Part shown: positions 8,018 through 15,265 of the stretch, in pieces
How positions within the stretch are numbered: the stretch's first letter is position 1
Layout: each line of letters opens with the position of its first letter
Assembly: GCA_965369325.1 (NCBI GenBank)
Contig: CBDUQI010000143.1
Location: 1-15,265 of the forward strand
Length of the DNA: 15,265 nt
From: CBDUQI01 sp965369325
GTDB taxonomy: Bacteria > Pseudomonadota > Gammaproteobacteria > Steroidobacterales > JBCBZW01
Reading direction: 5' to 3'
The notes under the pieces: model-generated
The model's database searches: none
Told to the model about the DNA's origin: nothing
Seen by the model: the letters and a program-made list of their open reading frames with translations, nothing else
Translations under genes and position numbers: made by a program

Positions 8018-9738
8018 GCAATATCGACCCGATTACCACTGAGATTATTCGAAATGCGTTTATCTCAATTGCCAACGATATGAATGCGACGTTGATTCGC
8101 AGCGCGTTTACTCCCGTGATTTACGAAGGCAAGGACTGCTCGGTAGCGCTGATCGACGCGCATGGTGAGGTGCTTGGACAATCGCTGGGGTTGCCGCTGT
8201 TCCTTGGCAATCTGGAGATATGCGTGAAGCTTATTGCCGAGGAACACGGCTGGGATTACTTCAAGGAAGGCGACGTCTTCTACATGAACGACTCCTACAT
8301 GACGGGCACGCACCTGAACGATTCCACCATCATCACGCCTATTTTCTGGCAAGGCAGCCGGATTGGCTTCGCGGCCTCGCGTGCGCATTGGTTGGACGTG
8401 GGCGCAAAAGACCCTGGCACGCCGGTCGATTCGTTTGAGATCTACCAGGAGGGTGTTCGCTGGGGTCCTACTCGGTTGTATGAAAATGGTGAGCCGCGGG
8501 AGGACGTGATCGACCTGCTCCGGCGCAACAGCCGCTTCGGCGAGGCCACCGTGGGGGATATGAACGCGCAGGTGGCGGCCGGGCGAACAGGCGAGAAGCG
8601 TATGCATGCCCTGTTCGAGCGCTTTGGCGTAGCGACCATTGACGCAGCGCGCGATGCGATTTTCGCGCAGACAGAAATGCGCGAACGAGAAGCCGTGCTG
8701 GCCTTGCCTGATGGCGTGTATCACGCCGATGGATATCTGGACAACGACGGGCTTGGCAGCGATCCGCTGCGGGTGAATCTTGAGCTCACCGTAAGCGGCG
8801 ATTCAATGACGGTGGACCTTAACGGTTCTGCGGCGCAGGCGCGGGGTCCGGTGAACTGCGGCATCACCCAGACCATCGCGGCCGCCCGTGTGGCATACAA
8901 ACTGCTGATCTGCTCCGATGTGTCGCCCAACGGTGGCTCGTTCCGCCCCCTGACGGTGACGGCGCCGGAGCGCACGATATTCTCCGCCCAGGAACCGGCC
9001 GCATGTGGCTGGTATTTCTCATCGCTGGGGCTGTTGATCGACCTGGTGATCAAAGCGTTGGCGCCGGCGATGCCCGATAAGGCTGCGGGTGCGCACTATG
9101 GGGATTCCATGGTGATTACTGTCGCCGGGCAGGATACCCGCAATGACGACCAGTTCTATCTGATGATCGAGCCGACCACCGGTGGCTGGGGTGCCTATCA
9201 GCACGGTGATGGCCAGAGTTCGTTGATCAACAATGTCAACGGGAGTTTTAAAGATATTCCCGTTGAGGTGTTTGAGAGCAAGTACCCGTTACGATTGCTG
9301 TCCTACGGCATCCGCGCCGACTCGGGCGGGGCGGGCCGTCAGCGCGGCGGCAATGGCACTTATCGTCAATATCTGGTGCAAAGCGATTCGGATCTGTTTT
9401 TGTGGTTCGAACGTTCGGTGACCACCGCCTGGGGGCTGTTTGGAGGCGCAGACGGGCAGGGGCCGAATGTGCTCATCGAGCGCCCGGGTGAGCCGCCGCT
9501 GGAACTGCTGAAGATCAATGGCATCCGCGTGAGTAAGGGCACCGTGATCACATCGCTTACGGGCGGGGGCGGTGGTTATGGCAATGCCTTTGAGCGAGCA
9601 CCGCAAGCCGTGCAGCAAGATGTCATCAATGGGTATGTGAGCGTGGCGCACGCACGCGCCGCGTACGGTGTGGAACTCACTGCGCAACTCGAGATAGATA
9701 CTAAACGGACCGAGCAGTTGCGATCCGCTGCGCCATGA
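8014..9738 (+). CDS. hyuB: hydantoinase/oxoprolinase family subunit B (HyuB-like)
   Basis: A 574-residue partner of the HyuA-like subunit, full length for the family. It opens with DPITTEIIRNAFISIANDM. It carries the family's NDxYxxGTHLxD element as NDSYMTGTHLND (near 92-103) and a downstream RAHWLDVGAKDPGTP (near 122-136); the His/Asp residues of these segments are likely metal ligands by family analogy. It ends with the usual GGGGYGNAFERAP and INGYVSVAHARAAYGV. The more common family wording of the second element is RGHHADIGG, so this is a divergent subgroup, which may matter for substrate choice. ATG 8014 is chosen over upstream in-frame codons because it overlaps the previous stop as ATGA, has GGGAG six bases ahead, and gives the canonical N-terminus. 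The gene overlaps the EthD gene by four bases at its end. Confidence 0.9.
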   Translation: MSNIDPITTEIIRNAFISIANDMNATLIRSAFTPVIYEGKDCSVALIDAHGEVLGQSLGLPLFLGNLEICVKLIAEEHGWDYFKEGDVFYMNDSYMTGTHLNDSTIITPIFWQGSRIGFAASRAHWLDVGAKDPGTPVDSFEIYQEGVRWGPTRLYENGEPREDVIDLLRRNSRFGEATVGDMNAQVAAGRTGEKRMHALFERFGVATIDAARDAIFAQTEMREREAVLALPDGVYHADGYLDNDGLGSDPLRVNLELTVSGDSMTVDLNGSAAQARGPVNCGITQTIAAARVAYKLLICSDVSPNGGSFRPLTVTAPERTIFSAQEPAACGWYFSSLGLLIDLVIKALAPAMPDKAAGAHYGDSMVITVAGQDTRNDDQFYLMIEPTTGGWGAYQHGDGQSSLINNVNGSFKDIPVEVFESKYPLRLLSYGIRADSGGAGRQRGGNGTYRQYLVQSDSDLFLWFERSVTTAWGLFGGADGQGPNVLIERPGEPPLELLKINGIRVSKGTVITSLTGGGGGYGNAFERAPQAVQQDVINGYVSVAHARAAYGVELTAQLEIDTKRTEQLRSAAP

Positions 9739-10058
9739 TCCGCCTTACCGTGCTTTACAATCTACCTGAGGGGGAGTCCGAGGAGCAGTTCCTGAAATGG
9801 CGCCTGTCTGAGCACCAGGCCGCGAATGCGTCCATCGCGGGGGTCCTGCGCACCGATTTTGCGAGAATTTGCGAGAACTGGCCTGATGGCAGTCTGCCGG
9901 CATACCGTTTTCAGACGACCGTCGACTGGGCGGACCGCGCTAGTTTTGAGGCGGGGTTCTACAACGAGCAGGCGCAAGCCGCGTTGCAGGAGAACCTGAA
10001 AAAACTTGGGCAATACACTTTCTTTGTAAGTGAACTTCTGGTGAGTTCAGCGCCGTAA
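9735..10058 (+). CDS. EthD-family small protein
   Basis: A 107-residue protein that looks like the EthD/dimeric alpha-beta barrel family: an opening strand (MIRLTVLYNLPEG), a following helix with a conserved-type His (LKWRLSEHQ, about 20-28), a central FQTTVDW strand, and the closing helix and strand (YTFFVSELLV). Members are small ferredoxin-fold dimers found in catabolic clusters; some are accessory or of unknown role, a few act as lyases or cyclases. It starts inside the last codons of the HyuB gene with no ribosome binding site of its own, so it depends on translational coupling and is probably made in step with HyuA/HyuB. I infer a role on an intermediate of the same pathway. No terminator is visible in the 32 bp before the convergent neighbour. 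Confidence 0.72.
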   Translation: MIRLTVLYNLPEGESEEQFLKWRLSEHQAANASIAGVLRTDFARICENWPDGSLPAYRFQTTVDWADRASFEAGFYNEQAQAALQENLKKLGQYTFFVSELLVSSAP

Positions 10059-10090
10059 CATTGGGTGCAAGACAGTGTGCGGCCCGGACC

Positions 10091-12472
10091 CTAGTATACC
10101 GATGACAGCGTGACGACACTGCTACTGGCATCATAGGATTCCAACGGTCGCGGTTTGCCTACCCGATAACCCTGAGCGTAATCCACCCCGATGTTCTTGA
10201 GCAGCACCAGCGCTTCGTCGTCCTCGACAAATTCGGCGACGGTCTTTTTGCCCATCACGCGTGCCACGTCCGCGATGGCTTTCACCATGGTAAATCCAAT
10301 TTTGTCCTGCGCCATGTCGCGCACGAAAATACCGTCGATCTTGATGAAGTCGACAGGCAAATTGCGCAGATAGCCGAAAGAAGAAGCGCCGGTGCCAAAG
10401 TCGTCCAGCGCAAAACGGCATCCCAGACGTCTCACGCGGTTCATGAAGCCGACAGCAGCTGGCAGGTTAGTGAGGGCGGCGGTCTCGGTGAGCTCAAAGC
10501 AGATCTTGTACGCAGGAACGTTGCTGCTTTCCAATTCACTCAGCACATACTCTATGAAACGCTCGTTCTGTAACGAGTGCCCAGACAGATTGATCGAGCA
10601 CATGCCGACGCGCCCCAGCAGCGTGGCGGAGCTGCTGAGCGTACTCAGGGTTTTGCCCACCACCCATTGGTCGATCCGTGGCGCCAAGTTGTAGCGTTCG
10701 GCGGCGAGCAAGAACTCCCCAGGCAGCAGAATCGAGCCATCAGGTTCGCGCATCCTTACCAACACCTCGAAGTTGTGCAACGACTCGTCGGTGTCTTGCA
10801 TGGCGCCACTCGACAGCGCCATGTAGGGTTGTGCGACTAGTTCCAGACGCTGCTGATCCAGCGCGTCGGTAATGCGGGTGACCCAACGCATCTGGCCCTG
10901 AAGGTCGGTCACCGCTGCATCTGCGGTCTGGTAGACGTGCACGCGGTCGCCGCCAGCTGATTTGGCTGCGTAGCAGGCCGCATCAGCAGCCATCATCGCG
11001 CTGGCCAGATCGGCGCAGTCCGAGTCGACGACCACCAGACCAATGCTTGCCGTTACTCGAAATACCGAATCGCCCCAATGGAAGCGCGAATTGCCAATCG
11101 CACGACACACCTCGTTCACCAACGTCAGCGCATCGGCGGCTGTGCAGTGCTCTAGCAGCAGACCAAACTCATCGCCGCCCAGCCGGGCCAGCGTGTCGCG
11201 ACTGCGCAGACGCGGGAGCAGGTCGTGTGAAAATTGCCGTAGCAAAGCATCGCCAGCAACGTGCCCACAGGTGTCGTTTACGACCTTGAACTGGTCTAAA
11301 TCCATATAGCACATGGCGTGTGTGAAGCCGTTTCGGCGAGTGCTGCGCAACATCCGTTCCAGGCGCCGCTCGAACTCGCGTCGGTTAACCAAAGCGGTCA
11401 GATCATCATGGGTGGCCTGGTGCTTCAGCCGTTCGGCCAGGCGGTGTTGCTCGGTGATATCGCGCACGGTTCCGCGGTAGCCTTCGAACTCGCCATTGTC
11501 ATTCAAAATTGGCACGGCGTTGCTGCGCAGTACGACGCCGTGTCCGTCAGGGTGGCGCCAATGGATGATGTAGTTATCCAGCTCTAGGGGGGTGCCGCTG
11601 CGCCCGCGCACGCGCAGATAGTCCAGCGGCAACAGGGTGGGGGCATCGGAGTCCTCCACATGCTTGCCGAGCATATGTTTGGAGCTAACGCCGGTGAGTG
11701 ATAGATACCCTTCGGATAAGTACCGATAGCAACCCTGAGCGTCGCATTCCCAGAACAAGTCCGCGCCCATGCTGGCGAAGTCCGCTAGGCGTTTGCGTTG
11801 CCGGCGCAGGGAAAAATTCAGAGAGGTGAGGGTCATAAGTCGCATGAGCGTGCGATGGTGCCCGCTGGCGGTGGCGATCATGGCCGCGAGAAAAATAAGG
11901 GTGAGCAACGACATGGTGAGGTGCATGCGGGTGCCTTGCGCGGCGAACCACAGCGTGGCGGGTAAACACAGTAAACTGGCGTAGATGACGTAGACGCGAT
12001 AAGCCGCCCCAAGCACCGAGACGGCGCCGATCGACATGCCACCCAGGATGAACGTGACCAGCATCTGCTGCTCGAAGGTGGCAACGGCGCCGACCGGCCA
12101 CCATACCGCACCAAGCGCGGCTGCCGTCGCGAACGCGCCCAAGGTGAATCTGGTGTGCCAGCGCGCAAGTTCATCGTCCGTGCGGGCGTGGGAGTTAAAA
12201 CGCGTGACTAACCGCATGCGCCAGATGCTCAATAGCACTACGCTGGTGAACCAGGTGCCCAGCGCTAGGTTAGAGGTTTTGCCCGCGAACAGCGCCATTA
12301 CTGCCAAAGCAACGCCGAGGTTTACCATCTGTCCGGCCGCACCATGGGTGTACAAGAGGCGCGTTTGCTGAGCGCGTAGATCTTGATCTGAGGTTTCGTG
12401 GTGATCTTGGACCAATGCAATACGGGCGTCGCTGCTGGTGCCAGAACGCAAAGTGGACAGCTGTTCGTTCAT
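10091..12472 (-). CDS. membrane-anchored PAS-GGDEF-EAL c-di-GMP enzyme
   Basis: A 793-residue inner-membrane signalling protein. About five or six hydrophobic spans fill residues 45-205. A PAS sensor domain follows (about 232-345, ending with the PAC-type GYRGTVRDIT). The GGDEF cyclase domain has an intact GGDEF (432-436) and the inhibitory RxxD site (RSRD, 423-426) exactly five residues before it. The EAL phosphodiesterase domain has EVL at 569-571 in place of EAL (a common active variant), Asn628, ELTE (660-663), DDFGTG (690-695), Lys711, Glu747 and Gln767, so all metal and catalytic residues appear present. It can in principle both make and degrade c-di-GMP; which dominates is not visible. 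ATG 12472 is chosen because AGGAG sits 7 nt upstream at 12480-12484, inside the longer reading from ATG 12487. It is convergent with the catabolic operon and probably unrelated to it. Confidence 0.9.
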   Translation of the reverse strand: MNEQLSTLRSGTSSDARIALVQDHHETSDQDLRAQQTRLLYTHGAAGQMVNLGVALAVMALFAGKTSNLALGTWFTSVVLLSIWRMRLVTRFNSHARTDDELARWHTRFTLGAFATAAALGAVWWPVGAVATFEQQMLVTFILGGMSIGAVSVLGAAYRVYVIYASLLCLPATLWFAAQGTRMHLTMSLLTLIFLAAMIATASGHHRTLMRLMTLTSLNFSLRRQRKRLADFASMGADLFWECDAQGCYRYLSEGYLSLTGVSSKHMLGKHVEDSDAPTLLPLDYLRVRGRSGTPLELDNYIIHWRHPDGHGVVLRSNAVPILNDNGEFEGYRGTVRDITEQHRLAERLKHQATHDDLTALVNRREFERRLERMLRSTRRNGFTHAMCYMDLDQFKVVNDTCGHVAGDALLRQFSHDLLPRLRSRDTLARLGGDEFGLLLEHCTAADALTLVNEVCRAIGNSRFHWGDSVFRVTASIGLVVVDSDCADLASAMMAADAACYAAKSAGGDRVHVYQTADAAVTDLQGQMRWVTRITDALDQQRLELVAQPYMALSSGAMQDTDESLHNFEVLVRMREPDGSILLPGEFLLAAERYNLAPRIDQWVVGKTLSTLSSSATLLGRVGMCSINLSGHSLQNERFIEYVLSELESSNVPAYKICFELTETAALTNLPAAVGFMNRVRRLGCRFALDDFGTGASSFGYLRNLPVDFIKIDGIFVRDMAQDKIGFTMVKAIADVARVMGKKTVAEFVEDDEALVLLKNIGVDYAQGYRVGKPRPLESYDASSSVVTLSSVY

Positions 12473-12694
12473 CCCAAAGCTCCTCATACAGCAGCCCTGG
12501 ACCTGGATGCATGCCGGCTTAGGCCGATCTGTCGTTGCACTCGGGTACTTGGTGTGCCGAATCGTTGCTTCGAGCGTGCGTTGTTGTGCTACCCAGCGCC
12601 CTGTCGGGTGGTTGCCCCCCGGTCTGGCCGCGCACGCTTGATCATTTCCTCAGAACTCCCCAAGCATACCGCTATTTCGTGCTCCAAGACTATT

Positions 12695-12706
12695 CTTGGT
12701 ACCAAG
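12695..12706. repeat. 12-bp perfect palindrome, possible operator
   Basis: CTTGGTACCAAG is perfectly self-complementary. A further half-site CCAAG lies just to its left (12684-12688), and CTATT on the left (12689-12694) matches AATAG on the right (12713-12717), so the local symmetry is wider than the core. It is about 220 bp upstream of the GGDEF-EAL start. A regulator binding site is possible; chance is not excluded. Confidence 0.4.
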
Positions 12707-12732
12707 TCTCATAATAGCCAGAGCCGGCGAAA

Positions 12733-12745
12733 CTGGCGGTGCCAG
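12733..12745 (-). terminator. weak hairpin downstream of the secreted protein gene
   Basis: On the minus strand CTGGC-ACC-GCCAG forms a perfect five-base-pair stem about 44 bases after the stop codon, followed by only three T residues. The short U-tract makes it a weak candidate for intrinsic termination. Confidence 0.25.
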
Positions 12746-12788
12746 CCCGATCGGAGGCCTGATCAGCCCGGTGGCGAGCTGCCGTTCT

Positions 12789-15265
12789 CTAGCCACTGCC
12801 CGTGGCAATGACGCCCGATCGGTTGGCACATGCGTTAGGATCACCGCTTGGGCCAGGTGCAGCAAAGAACATCTGCTTCATCAGGCTCAGGTCGCCGAAC
12901 TCGACGGTGCCGTTGTTGTTTAGATCACCCTCGGCGTCGTTGCTAAAGAACACCTCTTTCAATCGTGCCAGATCTTCAAAGTCGACAAAGCAGTCGCCAG
13001 TGAGATCAGCGTCGCACGCGTTGCCTATGCCGTCCTGGTTGGCGTCGATCTGATCCGGGTTGGCCACTTGCAGGCAATTGTCCTGAACGTCTCCAATGCC
13101 GTCTTTGTCGGAGTCCACGGCAACCAGAATCGACGCTAACCCGGAGTACCCGGCCTCGGGTGCCACCGACCCGAAGCCGGTGGCACCGACTAGTGTCGCC
13201 TTCGCCGTGGTGGTGTTGATGGTGTATAGCTTGTCGGAGACGACAGCGAACAATCTACCGTTGGGATCAAAGGCCATGCCGGCGGTGGTATTCAGCGGGA
13301 TATCCACGGTGCCCACCAATTCGATGAAGCCCGCTTCGGTATCGATAACATACAACAGCCCGAATTCGCTTAGCCCAAACAGTCGGTCATCAGGGTGGAA
13401 TGCCAGGCCGTCCATGCGTGTGCCAAGATTGGATGCCAGCAACACGGCGCCGCCTTCGATGGCGCCGAAGCGCCACAGCTCAACCGGATCGCCGACATCG
13501 CCGCGGATGGCAAAGCCCACACCATCGCGGCGAAATGCCACGGCGCCTTCCGCGCCATCAGAAAAACCAGGTGCATAGGTGTTTGCCGTGGCGCCGTTGA
13601 CCGGGTTCAGTTCAAACAACAGGCGGTCGGCATCGATGCCGTACAGCTGAGTTCCGCGATGGGTGAGCCCGTACCGTGCGTCACTTTTGCCCAGCCGCTT
13701 GCCCTCTGCGGTGATGGGGTCAATGCGAATAAACTCGCCGCTATCGAATACCACGCCAAGCAATTGTTGCTCCAGCAAACCGGCGTTGACCGGCTCGACC
13801 TCGACGACACAGTCGGCGGTGAGCGCTGTGCCCTTCACGCCAACCGTCACCAGGCGTTGCCCTGGTGGGGTGTCGATCGGGATGTCGAACTGAACGGTGG
13901 CCGACCCGTCGGCGTTGGTGCTGCCTTCGCCGACCAGCAGGTCGCCCAGTAATACTTCGACCGTATCGTTTTTAAACAGCCCGCTGGCGGTCACCGAAAC
14001 CGTGTCACCCTGCGGCACCGGATCAGGAAGCACCAGGCACACTGGATAGTGAGTGCGTAGCAAACGAAACGGCACGCTGCATTCGCCTGCCAGTTCTTCC
14101 GCCAATACATCACCGTCAAAAAAAGGTAGCCCCTGGATCTGGGCGATCGCCTGCCCTGGCACGTCGGCGGCAAACGTACCGATCACACTGTTGGGCACCC
14201 GCACGGTCACTGTTTCGAAGGTGTTGGTGGTGCCGGCGTCAAACGGCACAGTCGTGACCAGTTCGGTGCTGATACCCGGATCGAGCGACACGACAAAACC
14301 ACCCGCTAGGGCATCCCATACCCATACGGTTGCACTGGCGGGGGGCAGCCCGAAGGGCAACGTCACGCGTGTGACAATGTCCGCGCCCTCGAAGCAGGTG
14401 GCCGGGCTGAGCAGTCCGGAAATGAGGTTGGGCGATCCGCCGGTACCACTGTTGCCGTCCACGTCGGCGAACAGCAGAAACTGTGCGTCCTGACTGAGCG
14501 GCGTACGCTCCAGGATGCCGTGAGAGAACAGGGTGAAGTCTTCGACATCGTTCACCAGTATCGACGCCCAGTTCATCTCCATGATGGCACCGTCGTTAAC
14601 GGCATCGCGCTGATCGTCGCCGTACACCGCAAGGTCGATATCGACGCCCGGTGGGTCCATCTTGGCGTTCGCAATAGTGTCGGCCACTTCGCGTGCGGTG
14701 AGCCGCTGGGGCCCGGTGATAAGTTTGGTGCCGGTCAGACCGTTGGGATGCATCAGTGTCGGCGGATCGAACAGGCCTTCTTCGCCGGGATCACAGTTAA
14801 TGCCCACGCCCAGATCGTCAGGGTCGTAGCGACCGTCAGTATCGTCATCCAATCCGTTGCCGTGTCGCAGCCATAACACATGACCGAATTCGTGCGCGAC
14901 AATGAGCTCATCGGGGTCACTGGTGGTCTGGTTATCGACCACCACTGCCCAGCCCGAACTTAGCGTGCCCAGAATATCAATGGGCGGCGTATTGCAGATG
15001 TCCGCTGGGTCCATTGAGTTTGCTGACAGAGCAGGCCCTGCCGCCTGTCCCCGCAGCTGAGATTCCAGGCCGAATTCGTTCACAAATTCTCTGATGTTGA
15101 TAGAAATTGGGCCGGTCAGACTCTGGTTAAATGAATCCTCAATAGTGTCCCAGGCCGCGCGGCAGGCATCTTCCAGCAACTGACGCTCTTCACCGTTCAC
15201 GGTGGGGTCCAGTGCATCGCCCAGTTCACCCTCGCAGGCGCCGCACGGGCAAGCCTGGGTAGCAC
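12789..15265 (-). CDS. secreted metzincin-like protein with Ig-like, beta-propeller-like and dockerin-type repeats (5' end outside window)
   Basis: The reading frame stays open to position 15265, so the gene's start and any signal peptide are beyond the window; 824 residues plus the stop are visible. GTG at 15200 is internal. The N-terminal part holds a zinc-protease motif HEFGHVLWLRH (14862-14894) followed by TLMHPNG, which resembles a metzincin Met-turn; position 8 of the motif is Trp where metzincins have Gly. Next come beta-rich segments, an Ig-like stretch (DTVSVTASGLFKNDTVEVLL) and a repeat-rich region typical of a beta-propeller (PDDRLFGLSEFGLLYVID, PNGRLFAVVSDKLYTINT). The C-terminus has a thrombospondin type-3 calcium repeat (DSDKDGIGDVQDNC, 13014-13115) and two dockerin-like EF-hand repeats (DLTGDCFVDFEDL and DLNNNGTVEFGDL, 12864-13013), then a 24-residue tail. 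Such C-termini are common on secreted proteins of marine gammaproteobacteria without cellulosomes. Scattered cysteines, including CPCGAC near the open end, also suggest export. Protease activity is inferred; its target is unknown. Confidence 0.8.
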   Translation of the reverse strand, partial: ATQACPCGACEGELGDALDPTVNGEERQLLEDACRAAWDTIEDSFNQSLTGPISINIREFVNEFGLESQLRGQAAGPALSANSMDPADICNTPPIDILGTLSSGWAVVVDNQTTSDPDELIVAHEFGHVLWLRHGNGLDDDTDGRYDPDDLGVGINCDPGEEGLFDPPTLMHPNGLTGTKLITGPQRLTAREVADTIANAKMDPPGVDIDLAVYGDDQRDAVNDGAIMEMNWASILVNDVEDFTLFSHGILERTPLSQDAQFLLFADVDGNSGTGGSPNLISGLLSPATCFEGADIVTRVTLPFGLPPASATVWVWDALAGGFVVSLDPGISTELVTTVPFDAGTTNTFETVTVRVPNSVIGTFAADVPGQAIAQIQGLPFFDGDVLAEELAGECSVPFRLLRTHYPVCLVLPDPVPQGDTVSVTASGLFKNDTVEVLLGDLLVGEGSTNADGSATVQFDIPIDTPPGQRLVTVGVKGTALTADCVVEVEPVNAGLLEQQLLGVVFDSGEFIRIDPITAEGKRLGKSDARYGLTHRGTQLYGIDADRLLFELNPVNGATANTYAPGFSDGAEGAVAFRRDGVGFAIRGDVGDPVELWRFGAIEGGAVLLASNLGTRMDGLAFHPDDRLFGLSEFGLLYVIDTEAGFIELVGTVDIPLNTTAGMAFDPNGRLFAVVSDKLYTINTTTAKATLVGATGFGSVAPEAGYSGLASILVAVDSDKDGIGDVQDNCLQVANPDQIDANQDGIGNACDADLTGDCFVDFEDLARLKEVFFSNDAEGDLNNNGTVEFGDLSLMKQMFFAAPGPSGDPNACANRSGVIATGSG

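Larger units (their letters stand above)
12473..12788. other. 316-bp noncoding stretch upstream of the GGDEF-EAL gene
   Basis: It lies between the stop of the secreted protein gene and the start of the GGDEF-EAL gene, both on the minus strand. It contains a 12-bp palindrome (12695-12706) with flanking partial symmetry and a short hairpin (12733-12745). No well-spaced -35/-10 pair was found and no open frame with a ribosome binding site is convincing. It must hold the GGDEF-EAL promoter, since that leader is long. Confidence 0.5.

Noticed and set aside
10059..10090. Bidirectional terminator at the convergent junction
   Set aside because: Only a four-base GGGT/ACCC pairing with a long loop can be drawn and there is no T-tract.
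12595..12650. Short minus-strand frame with an ATG at about 12643 (about 18 codons) after GAGG
   Set aside because: The spacing from GAGG to ATG is only two bases and the peptide is basic and featureless, so it is probably chance.

Overview
The window looks like the chromosome of an environmental, probably marine, Gram-negative gammaproteobacterium. The signs are a high-GC coding style, an outer-membrane TonB-dependent receptor with the EEIVVTARRR TonB box, a membrane-anchored PAS-GGDEF-EAL protein, and a secreted protein ending in thrombospondin type-3 and dockerin-like calcium repeats. The lineage is inferred from gene style only. No rRNA, tRNA, CRISPR array, transposase or integrase was seen.

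Layout. The left part (93-3534, minus strand) holds an exported haloalkane-dehalogenase-like alpha/beta hydrolase, an MFS transporter of the sugar/metabolite type, and an XRE-cupin regulator. A short divergent region (3535-3731) contains a clear sigma70-type promoter for the regulator and an AT-rich patch ahead of the plus-strand genes. The plus-strand block (3732-10058) is a tight run: TonB-dependent receptor, 35-bp gap, HyuA-type subunit, 4-nt overlap, HyuB-type subunit, 4-nt overlap, small EthD-family protein. A 32-bp convergent junction then leads to a minus-strand bifunctional c-di-GMP enzyme (10091-12472). After a 316-bp noncoding stretch with a 12-bp palindrome comes a large minus-strand secreted metzincin-like protein (12789 to beyond the window end).

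How the genes may work together. Positions 93-10058 read as one catabolic module. The receptor brings a scarce or bulky compound across the outer membrane. The exported hydrolase may act on it in the periplasm, the MFS carrier moves it or a product across the inner membrane, and the ATP-dependent HyuA/HyuB pair plus the EthD protein process it in the cytoplasm. The cupin of the XRE regulator is the likely ligand sensor. The substrate cannot be read from the sequence; known HyuA/HyuB relatives act on hydantoins, 5-oxoproline, lactams and ketones (as carboxylases). The c-di-GMP enzyme and the dockerin-repeat protein appear to be independent neighbours.

The most interesting points are: the receptor-HyuAB-EthD operon with its divergent sensor; the six-cysteine exported dehalogenase-like enzyme with an (Ala-Asp)n tract encoded by a hexanucleotide repeat; and a metzincin zinc motif in which the usual glycine is tryptophan.
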